Source of the DNA: Theristus sp. LFF4_11
Taxonomy: Eukaryota; Nematoda; Chromadorea; Monhysterida; Xyalidae
Reading direction: 5' to 3'
Assembly (NCBI GenBank): GCA_030248135.1
Contig: JASANC010004809.1
Location: 1 to 64,000, forward strand
DNA length: 64,000 nt
Part shown: in pieces, positions 35,101 through 47,600 of the stretch
Numbering within the stretch: position 1 is the stretch's first letter
How the letters are laid out: each line of letters begins with the position of its first letter
Program-made: the position numbers and the translations under genes
The notes under the pieces: generated by a model
What the model saw: only the letters and a program-made list of their open reading frames with translations
Databases searched by the model: none
What the model was told of the DNA's origin: nothing

Positions 35101-38100
35101 TGCTGCTGCGAGCGTGAGCGACCACCGGGTCGTCGCACGTTCGACATGGTGAACGGCAGCGTCACCGGCGACAGCCACAGCTCCAGCCACGCGAACACGA
35201 AACTGCCGACGATCAGAATGTACTCCGGCGCGGTGCCCGTCTGGAATGCGAACAAGAAACTGGAAATAAACGGTTATGTACCGTTGAAATAAAAATACTG
35301 GAAATAAAAATAATTCTCTTCTGCGATTACGAACTGTAAAACAAGTTCGTGTCAGGACCGAATACGAATACGGTAGATATACCGTAATGCGTTCCTTGGC
35401 TCAGCAGTCTTGTGGAAACGTTTCTGAGCTCGCAGCTTCACTTATTCGGCTCTCAAAAATCTCCGAAGAATGACGAACAAAGTGTTCTGAGAAATCGGGA
35501 CACGGCGGCAATTTTCGTCCGTTTCTCAGCAGAGAAAAAATAAAAAAAGACAGCACGCAATAAAGATAAAACTAAATATTGCGGATGCTAATTTCCGTTT
35601 CAAGTACTCCGTTTATGCATGGATGAAACGAATGACGCGAAAAATCACATGCACGGTCTACAGATCTCTGAGCACACAGGATACGGTATCTACCGTATTC
35701 GATCTCGACACGATCGTACCACCGCTAGTGTTTACCTGATTGTCACGGAAGAAAATCGGAGTGAATGTTTTTTTAATGAAAAAATCAAAACAGACCGTTT
35801 GTGAAAATTTCATTTCATGAAATTTCATGACAATCAGGGACGTGTGCGGTGAGATAGTGTCAAGACCGAATACGGTGAAAGATGTCGTACTAGGCCGCCT
35901 CTATTATGGCGTTTATTTCAACATATCAAACTGCTGCACAAAAAATCCATTATTGCCAAATGAAAAAAATCCAGACAGCGCCGCCGAACGATGAAAAACT
36001 TCATTTCTGAAAAAAAAAACTCAAGCATGCACAATTTTGAAAGCCTGAGCTGAACTGATGCTGAACAACTTGTCAAATCCTATCAACGCATAGAAATGGT
36101 AAAAAACGCGTGAAAAACTCCGAGCAACGCTCAAATGCAAAACACGCTCACAATGCAAGTGGAAAAAAATCCAATATATGGCTAAAATTATTCAAAAACC
36201 GTTTATTTTAAGATCACTAGAGTAGTGCAAAAACGCACGCAACACTTCAACCCACGAAAGGAAATGCGATACCACGAATGAAACGAAAATAATGCTGAAA
36301 GTAAAACCTTGAGAAAAACCCAATGCGCTTGTCGGGGGTGGGGGGGAGGGGCTTTATGGCCAAAATAAACGTCTCATTTCTTGCTCTTTCCGCCGTTGGT
36401 TCAAAGGAAGTCATTCATAATGCACCAGTCTTGAACCTTGGATTTAAAGGAAACGAGGAAGTACCCTATTTCGTCTAAACATGTGCTTTGCGTTGTTTCT
36501 GGACCATTGCAAACAAACGGTGCTTTCAGGCAAATTTTTTACGCCAATTCGAATTGGAAATTTCGAGATGTTTAAAGTTCTTTAAAGTTTTTTTATTTTC
36601 TTGTGATTGTCGTCAGTTGCACAACATTATCCGTTAGCAATATCACCAAACGATTGAGGCTGCATTTATAGCATTACTGAAACATTCCAAGAAAACATTC
36701 AAACGAAACGAGCTTTCTAATCTGTCCGACCCGGCACACAAGCAGATTCGGTGTTTCATTGAAAACACACAAAAGCGCATTCATGAAGCAGTAATTAGTG
36801 ACGCGTAGCTGTGCGGTCATTAAATACTGCTTCATGAATGTCCCTTCATGAATCTGTATTAATAAATCATGAGACTATTGTGTCCGTAATGAGTGGATTG
36901 CGATTGTGAATTCCAATCCAAGTTGGTGACAATCATTTAATACTGTCTTTTTCTCTTGGTTCTGCGACTCAATGCGCGCATAGATGGAAAACCAGTTTCA
37001 CGCGTACGCGTGACGCGCGGGAATTCAAAATCGGTGAAGTGACCCGAGCCGACCGGGGTGTCACGTTGGCAATTTTGAATTGGTCGCGTCAAGCATGAAA
37101 CGAGCATTCCCTTTCAACGTCTGCAAACGCATTGAGTCGCAGGACCACAAAAAAGCAATAATTAGTGAATTGAATAGCCCAAGACAAGTGAGACAATCAA
37201 TTTGTTGGTGCCTTGACGGATTGCAGCTGCACAAAACCAGGTTTAATAAATTCCAAACTGTAATGAGCAAAAACATTTCATGAAACTCTTTCAAACAACG
37301 CCGCGAGAAACCGAGCATCTGGTGAAACCGAACACATGTTCAAACTAAAAAAACAAACAAGAAAAACAGGAAAAAAATCTTTTTTGCATACGAAAGAAAA
37401 TGACGCGCGCTGCTATGTTCTATTGAACAATATAAAAAAGCATCGCCCAGGGCAGAACAAACAACTACTGGCTGCACTGTTCTCCTAAATTCTATAATGT
37501 TTTTTTTCTCGGAATTCAAGAAAATCCAAGAACCGAAAAATACGCGAAACCGAATCCACGCTGTGACTCAAAAGCAACCGATAGCCAGAACGCCCATTAG
37601 CGTCATTATTGCATGCGCATGCTCCAGACTGAAGCGAACGAAAGTAGCCAAACTATTATCATCTGTCTTTTAAAAACAGTTCTGCAATTCGATGCACGCA
37701 TTTAGATCGAATAGCAGTTTCACGCATGATGCGGCAATAATTCAAAATTGGTGCAATTGACCCGTCAACAGCTATTATCTTTTCTTTAAGACCTGCGACT
37801 CTAATGCGGTTGTGGACGTGAAAGGAAGCTACTTTTGATTCAATCTTTATGTGGTAATTCAAAATAGCCTAAGTGACCCGGCCTTAATTAGCGGACTCGG
37901 ATCCCTTTGCCAATTTTGAATTCCCGCGTCGTATATGAGACTGCTCACCCATCTATGCGCACATTGAGATGCGGGACCAAAATAAAAGGTATTACACGGA
38001 GATGACAATGACAAAAATGACCACAAAAACACACGATCCATCCACAAAAACACACGATCCATCCACAAAAACCCACGATCCATCCACACTCACTCACCTT

Positions 38101-40164
38101 TCCACGGAAGTATACGAGCACTTTTGCGGCGAGAAACACGGACGTCGCAGCGGTGCTGGCCGCAACCGGCAGCCAGTGCGAGACGCGACACAGCCAGTAC
38201 CAGACGACCAGCCAGAACAGGCGCACTCCGGAGAGAAGCTGCAGAAAACAAAACGCCGTTGTTATTCCGATTTTTTACGATTAACAGTTTTTTGGGTTGC
38301 TTTTTGTTTGAAATCCGAAGTATTTTTGAAATAAACCTGCGTGGAAATTATCAGATTTGCGTTTACAGTACGGCCAAATAAATAAGGCAGCCCTTGAATT
38401 CTCCATCAAGTATTAAAGCGGGATCAGTCGCAGACTAAGATCATTCCCAATCGTGTGTGCAAATGAGAAGGAATGAACCGCAGAGCACGAAGAATCAATT
38501 GGTTTAAAAAGACACATCAAATTTGACAAACAATTGGGCTTTTGAGCGTCTTTTTCCTTTCATTCAAATTTCGCGCGCTCTTTGCACTCTGAAAAAATCT
38601 GCCATGTTTAATCGGCCATTCCGTACATTCCGTCGATTGTGTGACTGACACCAAGCAAACAATCCAGCGCAGCGCAGGAAGTATATCAATCAAACAATCC
38701 ACATAATATCAAAGGAAAGTTCAAATTGCACTAAAAAATCAAAGCAATTCGCAAACGTGGATGACTGGAAGGAAATTTGAAAGAAAACTCAACAAAACAA
38801 GGTTATCTAAAAATACCAAGCACAGACTGACCGAAACTCGACACACAATTTTTTTCTCCTAACATTGCTTCCAAATAAAACGCAACGCTATTGTATCATA
38901 TGGTTCCTCCACCACCATAACAACATACATGTGTCAGTTTTGCAAGTTGATCACAAAAAAATCTCATTCAATAAACCGAGCGCTATGGGCAAACAAAATT
39001 ATTGACAGCCGCTTTGTGGGTGGGTGGTTGGGATGGAAATAGGAAATGAGCCAGCTAGCAGACATAAGCAAAAAAATGAATGTGCAACCCGCATGGAAAT
39101 TGTTGGACAAAAATAATAAGAAAATGAGACACTTATAATTGCGTGTGGTTGCAGAAAGAATTTTAGTCATTCACACACAGATACTCGCTGATTGGCTACA
39201 GTCGAATGGGACTTAGATGGATTCAAATGCAGCCAATCAGCTCGTTGCACAAAACTCTAAAAACTTTATCACTGTGTACTCTTTCTAAATTCCTCAGTAC
39301 ATTTGTCACTGTGCGTGAGGTGCACAACGAAACGCAAATTGAACTTTGAACTTGAACGCACAACAAATAAGAAAAAAACACATTTACCGTGACGTCGAAA
39401 AGCGAGGACTGAAAGAATTTCGGATCGCTGAAATCCAGCTCAGCGTAAAAGTCCTTCGACCAATCGCTGCCGTGTGACACCTGAAAACAAAACAATAGGA
39501 AAGAAAAAAATTTAAAATCACGGAAGATGAAGATCGAAAAAGGGGACTTTTATTCATTCAAATGTCAAAAAAGATCTGCTCTTCTTATTCTACAGTCTTA
39601 CATGTCATCGTTTTTGGGTGCTTTTCGAGTATTTTTTTCTTTAAAATGTTTCAGTTATGCTGTATATGCAACGCAAGGTGGTAGAAAAGACAAACGGTTG
39701 ACGATGATTTTTGACTTGAACAAAGCATAAACCGCACTGATTGCTAGCCACAAAAAAAATCCACGCGACCGCGCGCTTTTGTTGTCTGTGCGTTCGGGGG
39801 ATCGAGCCTCGCCGAGGGGTGTATATAGGCACTGAATGACAGACGAAAACTCGATGGGCACCCCACTCGACACGGCGTTCTGTACGCTTTTCCGGGTTAG
39901 CTCTGGCGAAAAACATCGCCTAAAATCCCCGACAACAACAACGCGATAACCAGCTTTAAAAAAAAGACGGAAACGACCTACCGTATTCAGCATCCAGACA
40001 AGCGCGACGAGACCGAAATCAAAGAATCCAACCAATATGAATCGTCGTCGTTCTTTCTCCACCCTCGAGTTATTCGTGGCCACCGCGAATTCGTACGACC
40101 AATCTGCCTCGTTTTCGTCGGTGTCCGTCGTTGCCGATCGTCCACTATTATTGTTGTTGATCAT
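32140..40164 (-). CDS. STARD3: STARD3/MLN64-like MENTAL-START lipid transfer protein
   Basis: Late-endosomal protein that tethers to the ER through VAP proteins and carries sterol (and sphingosine) in its START domain. Eleven minus-strand exons in phase: 40164-39982, 39480-39388, 38238-38098, 35240-35084, 34538-34458, 34096-34017, 33533-33396, 33080-32985, 32857-32778, 32635-32398, 32250-32140; 465 residues (human 445). The MENTAL region (residues about 38-175) shows RRRFILVGFFDFGLVALVWM, LLSGVRLFWLVVWYWL and a WLELW helix. A phospho-FFAT-like motif DFRSAME is at 210-216. START landmarks follow: QYIDAAKEA-like entry, PKWNKTLQECK, GGYVSPRDFLDVRYV, RKVVRGVNGPNLW, DWIMNTNLKGDLPRRLIERS. The acceptor at 35241 was preferred over one 19 bases upstream because it keeps phase and family length. 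The start ATG at 40164 is the first in its exon; the frame is open upstream to a TTTCAG acceptor. Confidence 0.93.
33205..33340. mobile_element. short TIR element in STARD3 intron 7
   Basis: Ends AGTTTTTTGTCCGTACGCAC and GTGCGTACGCACAAAAAACT (one mismatch), 136 bases. GTGCGTACGCAC-type motifs are shared with the 46589-48330 element. Confidence 0.75.
33868..33983. mobile_element. CCAAT-family MITE fragment in STARD3 intron
   Basis: Internal part of the family only: GGTTGGTGACCACGTG at left, CAGACTCCGCCTTCACAGC in the centre, and CACCAACCAATCAGCC at right. The CAGTCGAACT ends are missing or decayed. A second CCAAT palindrome lies just left at 33720-33780. Confidence 0.6.
34303..34455 (+). mobile_element. 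tRNA-like SINE (type D) in STARD3 intron 5
   Basis: Holds GGTGGACCACAGCGCTG, GGGTTCGAATCCCGC (B box) and a body ending in AAAACAACAAAACACC. The AAC tail touches the STARD3 exon 5 donor (exon edge at 34458). The A box is weak, so this could also be a decayed tRNA pseudogene with tail. Confidence 0.55.
34851..35036 (+). mobile_element. tRNA-derived SINE (type A)
   Basis: GTAGCCTGGTGGTAGCGCG, GGAAATCGAGCCCCGCCGC, AAAACTCGACGGACACCG, AAACATCGCCTAAAATCGC and a CAACAACA tail. STARD3 intron 4, antisense to the gene. Confidence 0.85.
35345..35717. repeat. GTGTCAGGACCG inverted pair in STARD3 intron 3
   Basis: GTGTCAGGACCGAATACG at left and TACCGTATTCGATCTCGACA at right, about 370 bases apart. Probably an old short element. 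Confidence 0.5.
36777..36841. repeat. GCATTCATGAAGC hairpin element
   Basis: GCATTCATGAAGCAGTAATT, TAGCTGTGCGGTC, and AATACTGCTTCATGAATG. STARD3 intron 3. Confidence 0.85.
36957..37145. mobile_element. GCGACTCAATGCG-family MITE in STARD3 intron 3
   Basis: Ends TTGGTTCTGCGACTCAATGC and GCATTGAGTCGCAGGACC; inside GTGAAGTGACCCGAGCC and GCGTCAAGCATGAAACG. Confidence 0.85.
37790..37978. mobile_element. GCGACTCAATGCG-family MITE in STARD3 intron 3
   Basis: Left end ACCTGCGACTCTAATGCGG, right end ACATTGAGATGCGGGACC. A partial second copy (37676-37765) lies immediately left, so the family has inserted next to itself. Confidence 0.7.
38021..38083. repeat. 21-base tandem repeat next to STARD3 exon 3 donor
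   Basis: Three 21-base units (CCACAAAAACACACGATCCA plus T). On the STARD3 strand they begin within the first 16 bases of intron 3 and read in frame as CGWIVCF heptads. Confidence 0.9.
39773..39943 (+). mobile_element. 5'-truncated tRNA-derived SINE (type A)
   Basis: Starts at GTGCGTTCGGGGGATCGAGC without the A-box part; body and ACAACAACAACG tail present. STARD3 intron 1. Confidence 0.8.
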
Positions 40165-41660
40165 TGTTTTCTCAAGAGAATCTTTTGCCTGACTTTCGGT
40201 TGTCTGAAATTGTTTCAATCAATCAAACAATGTTCTTGTGCTTGGGAGCATTTCCTTCAATTTGGCTATTGGCTTTTTTTGATGGTCCATCGATTGATTT
40301 TGTTCGCTGGTAACAGTGCGTTTTTGTTGTTGTTTGTTCGTTTTCTCGGAATATTAAAAAATGAATTGCTCAAAGTCGAATTAAGTGCGAGAGGTCCAAC
40401 CAATCAGCTGTGAGAAAAAAAAAGAAAAACATCAAAATAACAACATTCTGCTTGTTCAAGTATTTTCAAACGGAACGTTGTTTTCCAGCAACAACGACAA
40501 CCGTTGCGATGAATGACCAATTACAGTCAGAACAGTCAAAATTATGCGATTTGAGAAATCTCAACGATCTGGCACCCTGCACTGATCGAGCAAATACGAC
40601 CAATCAACAAGTCTAATTAAAAAACAGCCAATCAGCTGTTTGCCCATAATTTTGAGTTCGACTGTTCATCAAATTACTGCTCCGACCAACCACTAGCAAG
40701 AGTTTATTCAATAAGCAGACGGCATGAAAACAGCGTTACCGTGTCCCAAAAGAGACAAAAAATGTTTACGATAAACAATCACAATAGACACCGAAAATAT
40801 TAAACAAAACATGACAAGCCACACTCCGGTTGAGTTTTTTGCAAAAAAATCAGAAATTTCTGAAAAAAAAACTGATAATGTCTTAGCACTTGAAACAAAG
40901 TTGTGACTAAAATAATGGCGAAAGTAAAATTATGCACAAAGAAAAATGGAACACCATGTTTGTTCACTCGAGGTTGACCAGAGCAGAATCACAAACAAAA
41001 AATAAATAAAAATGTGCTATCTGTTTTGAACCATTCTCCTAAAAACGACATCCGAACCTGTGCAAAACTGTGACTAAGTTTCGAATAAAAAACCGTGTGC
41101 ACCGCACAAAACTCACTTTTTTCTAGCGTTTTTTTGCTAAACCGCCAACGACTGAGTGCACATATCCTACATACAAAAATCGCTCAAAAGCATCTCGATT
41201 TAAGCATAAAAAGTATAAAAAACTTCAACAGAACTCATAAATGGCAACACTGCAGAATCTCATCACTGCATACCCATACGCCATATATACACATTTTGAA
41301 GTGAATTAAGCAAAACCAAGTTGACTATTATAATAGCGAACTAGCACAAAAGTAATAAGCATGGCAGACAAAATGATAAGCAGCAAGAAATACTTACATC
41401 AGAACTCCCTTACTGGTTCATCTACTTCCAAAGAACTCCCAGTCTCAGTCGGTTTTTTTAAAACAGCCCGAATGCAGGTGAGAAAGTTGCTTTCTTTCTA
41501 TAACTTCGAAAAACATGAGTTGCACATTGGGGCGACTTTCAAGTCATCCATTTTAATTTCGCTAAAAGCAGGAAACTCCGATACAAACTGCATGAACAGC
41601 AAATGGCACTGAGACAAACCAATCTTTCAAAATTCTTTCAAAAGCCGGAACGACAGTCTC
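40165..41660. other. STARD3 upstream region
   Basis: Between the STARD3 start and the APPBP2 stop, both on the minus strand. It must contain the STARD3 promoter and the APPBP2 3' UTR. A palindrome-like patch with CCAATCAGC and TTTTGAGTTCGACTG (40603-40670) resembles one end of the mariner-like MITE. Otherwise AT-rich with no gene seen. Confidence 0.5.
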
Positions 41661-44600
41661 TCATGCGACAATTCCAATCGAGGGCAACATTTCGAGCAGT
41701 TTCTCACGAATTGAGTCAATCGACTCCGGGCACTGCGCTGTTTCGGACCAAATGCTCTCCGCCGAATCTTGACCATTTTCGCGTTGCTGCTCTCTGGAAA
41801 ACAGAAAAAAAGCTAGCCGTCTCTGTTTCATAATTTCCAAATCGAAATTCTAATATGCCGAAAATGAACCACTCAACCAAAAATGTGAAATCCGTGTACA
41901 CAAAACGGGTCCATCTACGAGGTTTTTTTTAGTGGCGCGAATTTAAAAAAAAACCGAATTTTGCCGAATAAATGGACCGTACCGAATTCGCGTCCACTGC
42001 TCGAGGTTTCGCATCTGCGTTGCCATTCGCTCGTGATCGTGCAGGCATGCGTACACGTGAATCAGGCCTCTGTGAGAAACGAAAAACGGGTTTTTTTGTG
42101 TTTACACACGTGTTTTTGCTGTGGAAAAACCTTTTCTTTGTGCTTACACGTGTTTTTCTGTCGACATGTTTTATAGATCTGGTTTGTTTCATATGGACAG
42201 TGTAGCATTATTATCTAATTTTTCGGTTTGCAACTCAATGCGTTTTTGCAGCCGTTGGAGCGAAAATGAATTTCAAGCTTGATGCGTCGGCAATTCACAG
42301 TCACAAGCTACCGTCGTGTCTCAGGGTCTTCTCACGTCACTTCAGTATTTTTGAATTGCCGCGTAACGCATAAAACTGTACTCCTATCTATGCGCGCATT
42401 GAGTCGCAGAACCAAAATGAAAGATAATAACTACAGTCGACCTCTAAATTGTAGGGAATCAGCTGATTGGTTAGTGGACACTTGAAGCATGTTTTCTGCG
42501 CAGGCATTGCTGTGGCGGCGGAGTTTGGATTGCACACAGAAAGCCTGCATACCGTAATCACCAACGAATCAGCTGATTCCCTATAATTTACAGTTCGACT
42601 GCTTCAAACTAGGACCACTCTTCACCTGTAATCATACTCCAGTCCCGAGTATCCGCCGCCAAACAAGGATCGCCCGATCGAAATCGACCGAAGGTAAAGC
42701 TGTTCAGCCTCCACGTGACGCCCCAGATCGTAGTTGTACAGCGACGCTAGCTGACCTGAAACAGTTTCTTGGAAATTTTAGAGGCTGTCCCTCAAATCTC
42801 TCGTGGCAAACGGGCATTGGTTCATGCGAGACGCTAACCCGTCAAAGATCCACATGCGTGTTTGGTACTTTTGTACAGTGACAAAGAAACATATAGGAGA
42901 AAGTTGAAACAACAACAATAACAACAACACAACACTCCCAAGACTGAAGACTGAAAACTGAAGACAGTCCCAGACTGAAATAAGAAAGTCCTTTCAAAGT
43001 TGCCCCCCCCCTTAATACCTAGTCCCTGTGCAACCTCGTGGTCATGTGGGCCCAACAGTCGCTCCTTGATAGCAATCGCCGTTTTGTGCATTTCTTCGGC
43101 GTCCTGAAAGTGGCGGTAGCACTGAGCAGCTGGCATCAGGTTACAGGCTCACGTTTTTCGTTAGCAAGCACCCATCAAAGCGAGGACCAGGACATATGTT
43201 CCAGGACGATTGTTTCGTTTTGTTGGAATTATTTAGGCGATGTTTTTAGCCAGGCAACCCAGAGAAGCGTACAGAACGCCGTGTCTAGTAGGGCGCCCAT
43301 CGAGCTTTCTCTGTCATCAAGTGCCAAAACACCGCTCGGTGGGGCTCGATCTCCCGTACGCACAGACACAAGAGTCTAACGCGCTACCACCCAGGCCACG
43401 AGGCGGTGACACGATCACCTAGAAGCAACAACACAACAAAGAAACAGTCTGAACTCTCACCGGATACTTGCGCATCGACTGATACAGCCTGCCGAGGTTG
43501 CTATAATGCTTCGCGGTCTGCAGGTTTTCCTCGCCAAAGACCGTCTTGCACAGCGACAACGCCGATTTGTGCAGATGCTCCGCCTCCTCCAACAAGCGTT
43601 TCTGTTCTTGCTCGTCGCTCATGTCCAGCGCGACTTCTTCGAGGATCAACGCTGCATAGTTGTTTCGGTCACTTTTTTGTTGTTGCGCAGTTTTGAGCTT
43701 TTTTTCTCGGACTACTTTTTATGATATCGGTCTTTTTACCTCTCCGGTACTCTTTCCTTCCTTAAGAAGATTTCTTATCTCGTTTTGGTTATTTCAATTT
43801 TGTATTTTTGACGTTTTGGCTATAAATTTTACTACCATTCACTTGTTGTCAGAGAACTGTCACACTCAACAACTCCAGAAGAAAAGATGAAAAAAACAGT
43901 CGTGTGAAATATCTGTCTGATGGTTGATTGGATCTGGGTACATTTTAAGCTGTAAAACACTAATCTACGGGTTGCCAGAATTGATTAGAACGCTTGCAAA
44001 ACTTGTTTTTTGGGAAAACATAAAAACTGAATGTCAATTTGAAAAAAACCGCAAAAAACCGAACCACGAATACGACGACTGGATGCCTGCAGCAAATGGT
44101 CATTGGGCAGAATGACACTGGAGATGTGCATTGCGCGCATCGTGTGTTCCCTGGAAAAGAGAACAGTTTTTTAAATAAAGTATGTTTGTTTAAACCTGTC
44201 TTTTTTCGCAGAATACAACACATGCGAAATTATCCATTTTTGGCTTCTAAGGCTGCAGGCGTCTAAATGAAGCTAGTTTGACACCCTCGTGGCCTGGTGG
44301 TAGTGCGTTAGACTACAGTCTGTACGCTCGGGGGATCGAGCCCCGCCGAGGGGTGTATAGACACTTAATGACAGAGAAAACTCGATGGGCGCCCTACTCA
44401 ATGGCGTTCTGTACGCTTCTCTGGGTTAGCCCTGGCTAAAAACATCGCCTAAAAATCACAACAACAACAACAACAAATAGTTTCAGTCTTTATGTGGCAA
44501 TTCAAAATCGTCAAAGTGATGGGGCCCTATTTGAGGGAATCGGATCATTCTGCCAATTTTGAATACCCACGTCAAGCATGAAACTGTTACCTATCTATGT

Positions 44601-47600
44601 GCGCACAAAGTCTAAAATAAAAAAATATATTTTTTTGATTGTGTCTGGGCGCACAACGATCTGAGAAACGCAGCCTTTTATAAACGCGAGAAAAAAACCT
44701 AAAAAAACAAAAAAAAAAAACGTTTTTTTTCCAGCAAACTAACGTCGCCAGTCGGAACTGTCCGCTGTTGTACTCGCGGTTGTAGAGCGCGTACGCCAGA
44801 TCCTCGTGCGCCTGCGCCAGTTTCAGATTGTGACCGGCGACACCGAACTGCGCCGCGCGACAGTCGACCGCTCGCTGTGAACGGAAACGTATGCAGGTTT
44901 TTTTTGGACAGAAAAACGGTTTTTTCGTTGAAATTGACATGAAAACAGTTGACTTTTGTGAAAAGGAATTCGAAATGATCGCTTGAAAAGTGTCAAATAA
45001 GGCAATCCTCCCCCCCCCCCCTCCGCTCCGGACCCAACGACATTCCAACCTGAAACACCTCCGTCGCCGCCGTGATCCGATCGACGTTCATCAAATAGAA
45101 GCCGAGATCCAACAGCGGTGCCGAGTAGTGCGTTGCGTCGTGGCAGTACGTGCGTGCCAGGCGAATCGCATGCGAAATCAGCAGTGCTGCAGGCGAGAAC
45201 TCTCGCCTGACCACGAACACCCTGCTCGCGTGGCGACACACGTCGATCGTCGTCTGCAGGCGGTTTTTTCTTTCTTTTTTTTCAATTGTTTTTTTTGTGG
45301 TTTTTCTTCTAAGCGCTGTTCTGCAGCCGCATTTTATTCTCACACGACCTGGTGTGCAGTTCTCTGGCATGTGCAGTTAGCTGATTGGTTGCTGCACACG
45401 TGCAGTATGCATGCTTGTGCACGCCTGAACTCCGCCCTCCACCGCAATGCATGCTTCACGTGGTCATCACTCACCAACGAATCAACTAAATTTCATATTA
45501 TACAGAAATGCATATTTTCTTTTCGTTCTGCGACTGAACACGTTTGGCAGACGTGGAATGGAAATCTGTTTTTTATGCGTGACGCGGCAAGTCAAAATGG
45601 CAGCGTGACCAACTCTATCATACAATCTCAGGGACTCGGGTCACTTCACAGAAGCCAGGTGTAGCTCCATTCGCCCAAAAGTCAATACAGTTGCTGAGGT
45701 GGTAAATCAGCAGGTCGGATAAACTCTCATTTTTTACACTTCAAACTTAAAAACTTTCAATTTATAATTTTTTTTCCAGAAAAATCCAACAACCTTGACA
45801 TCCACACATCCATTCGTGCGCAGTTCGTTCAACGCTTTCACCATCCACCGCTGTGCCACGTCATACTCGCCCAAATGGAAATGTAACACCGCTATTTGCG
45901 TGTAGATGGCGGCGACGTTCATTGGGAGCGTCGTTGATTTAGCAACGGAATTACTACTGATAACTTTGGAAGAGTCCGAGGTGAAGCCTTCAGAGTGCAG
46001 CTGACTTTCGAGAGCCGCCACGAGACGCTGGCACTCGAGCGAGCTCGTGCGAGCCGCTGCGTACTCGCAGTAGCCGTTGCACGCCTCGAGCAACCTTGAA
46101 ACAGTAAAAAACGCATTTTTTCTGTTTTTTTATGAGACAGTTCAATTTCAGCTACGAAAAACAACAGCAACACCGTGTTTGCATTTTATTCACAAGAATA
46201 CAAAATACCAACAAAAAACACCAATTAACCAACTAACCAACCAACCAACCAATAATGGCAGTCCAACAATCGTAGGAGCATCCAACGTTCGCCGCACGAC
46301 TCGCGCGGCAAACGCAGACGCTCCAACAAAAGCAGACACGCACGAGCGCACTCGATCGTCGCACGATGATTGCCGCAGTCGGAGAAGAAACGGCCTGCAA
46401 AAGAGCATGAGAGACGTCCTCTAGTGGTCACTCGTTGCCGTGGTATTCTGTTTCATTCCGGCACGTTCATGTCGGAAACGCCAGGCGAGTGCACAAGAGA
46501 TCAAGCTCCAGACCAGTAAGCTGGTGATGGAGGAAATGGAGTGGCAGTACCGCCGAGATTAATAAAACTGGCCCTTGGTCGGGTATTAAGGCGCGTTTAG
46601 CAATTAGATTTTCTTGCGTACGCACGGAGACAGAACTTAAAAAATGGCTACGCGAATTAGAATTTCGTACGCATGACTGTCGTTCGCACGTAACGACTGT
46701 TTTGCGCGCATGATTTAGAACGTTGTCCGTGCGCACGCAAAAAAACTTGTGCCCACGCGAATTAGAATTTCGTGCGTGTGACTTACGTCTGTCCGACACG
46801 ACTGTTTTGCGCACGGGATTTAGAACGACTGTTTGTCCGTGCGTAAAAAGACAAATGCGCACGCGAATTAGAATTTCTTGCGCACGACTGTCCGACGACT
46901 TTTTGCTGCTGGCAGCAAAAAGTCGTTCGACAGATGTGCGGACAAGTTCATATTTTCCAGTGTCTGTTAATTTTAAGTTGAAAATTAACGTATTTTAGAT
47001 GTTGGGGCAACGGAAAAAATGCTCAGTTTTATTTGGTGCGGGTCTACTTGCCTGTTTTGAAAAGAAAGAAAACTGAAATCTACTGGGAACTGTTGTATTT
47101 CGTTGTTTGTTTGTTTGTTTGTTTGTTTGTTTGTTTGTTTGTTTGTTTGTTTGTTTGTTTGTTTGTTTGTTTGTTTGTTTGTTTGTTTGTTTGTTTGTTT
47201 GCTTGCTGGTTTCGGAGAAGGGGGCTGCTGGCTCCAAAAAAGCAAAACAGCTTCGATCAGCTTCTCTGTCACCTGCGCTTCGTCGAGCGAACTGATCAGC
47301 GTCGGCGGAGATTTTGGGTCAGCATTTTCCATTTTTGAAAGATCCAAATCAAAATTTGTTCAAATTCAGTTTGTATTTACCAAAACTGAAAGAATTTAGA
47401 TTTTTACATGCGCTTCTTGAGAACACATGTGATAAAAATGCGACGACAAACTGAATGCAAAATGGGGAAGGGGGCATAGTTGTTCCAGAGCCGAGGGGTT
47501 GGGGCTTGGGGGGGCGATATAGATAGCTGGAGCAAATTTTCCAGATAGATAGATAGCTGAAAAATTTTGGGGGGGGGCGCGGGGGGGCCATGTGACTTTG

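Noticed and set aside
46985..47399. Long frames of FVCL or TNKQ repeats on both strands
   Set aside because: They arise from the (TTTG)n microsatellite inside a transposable element.
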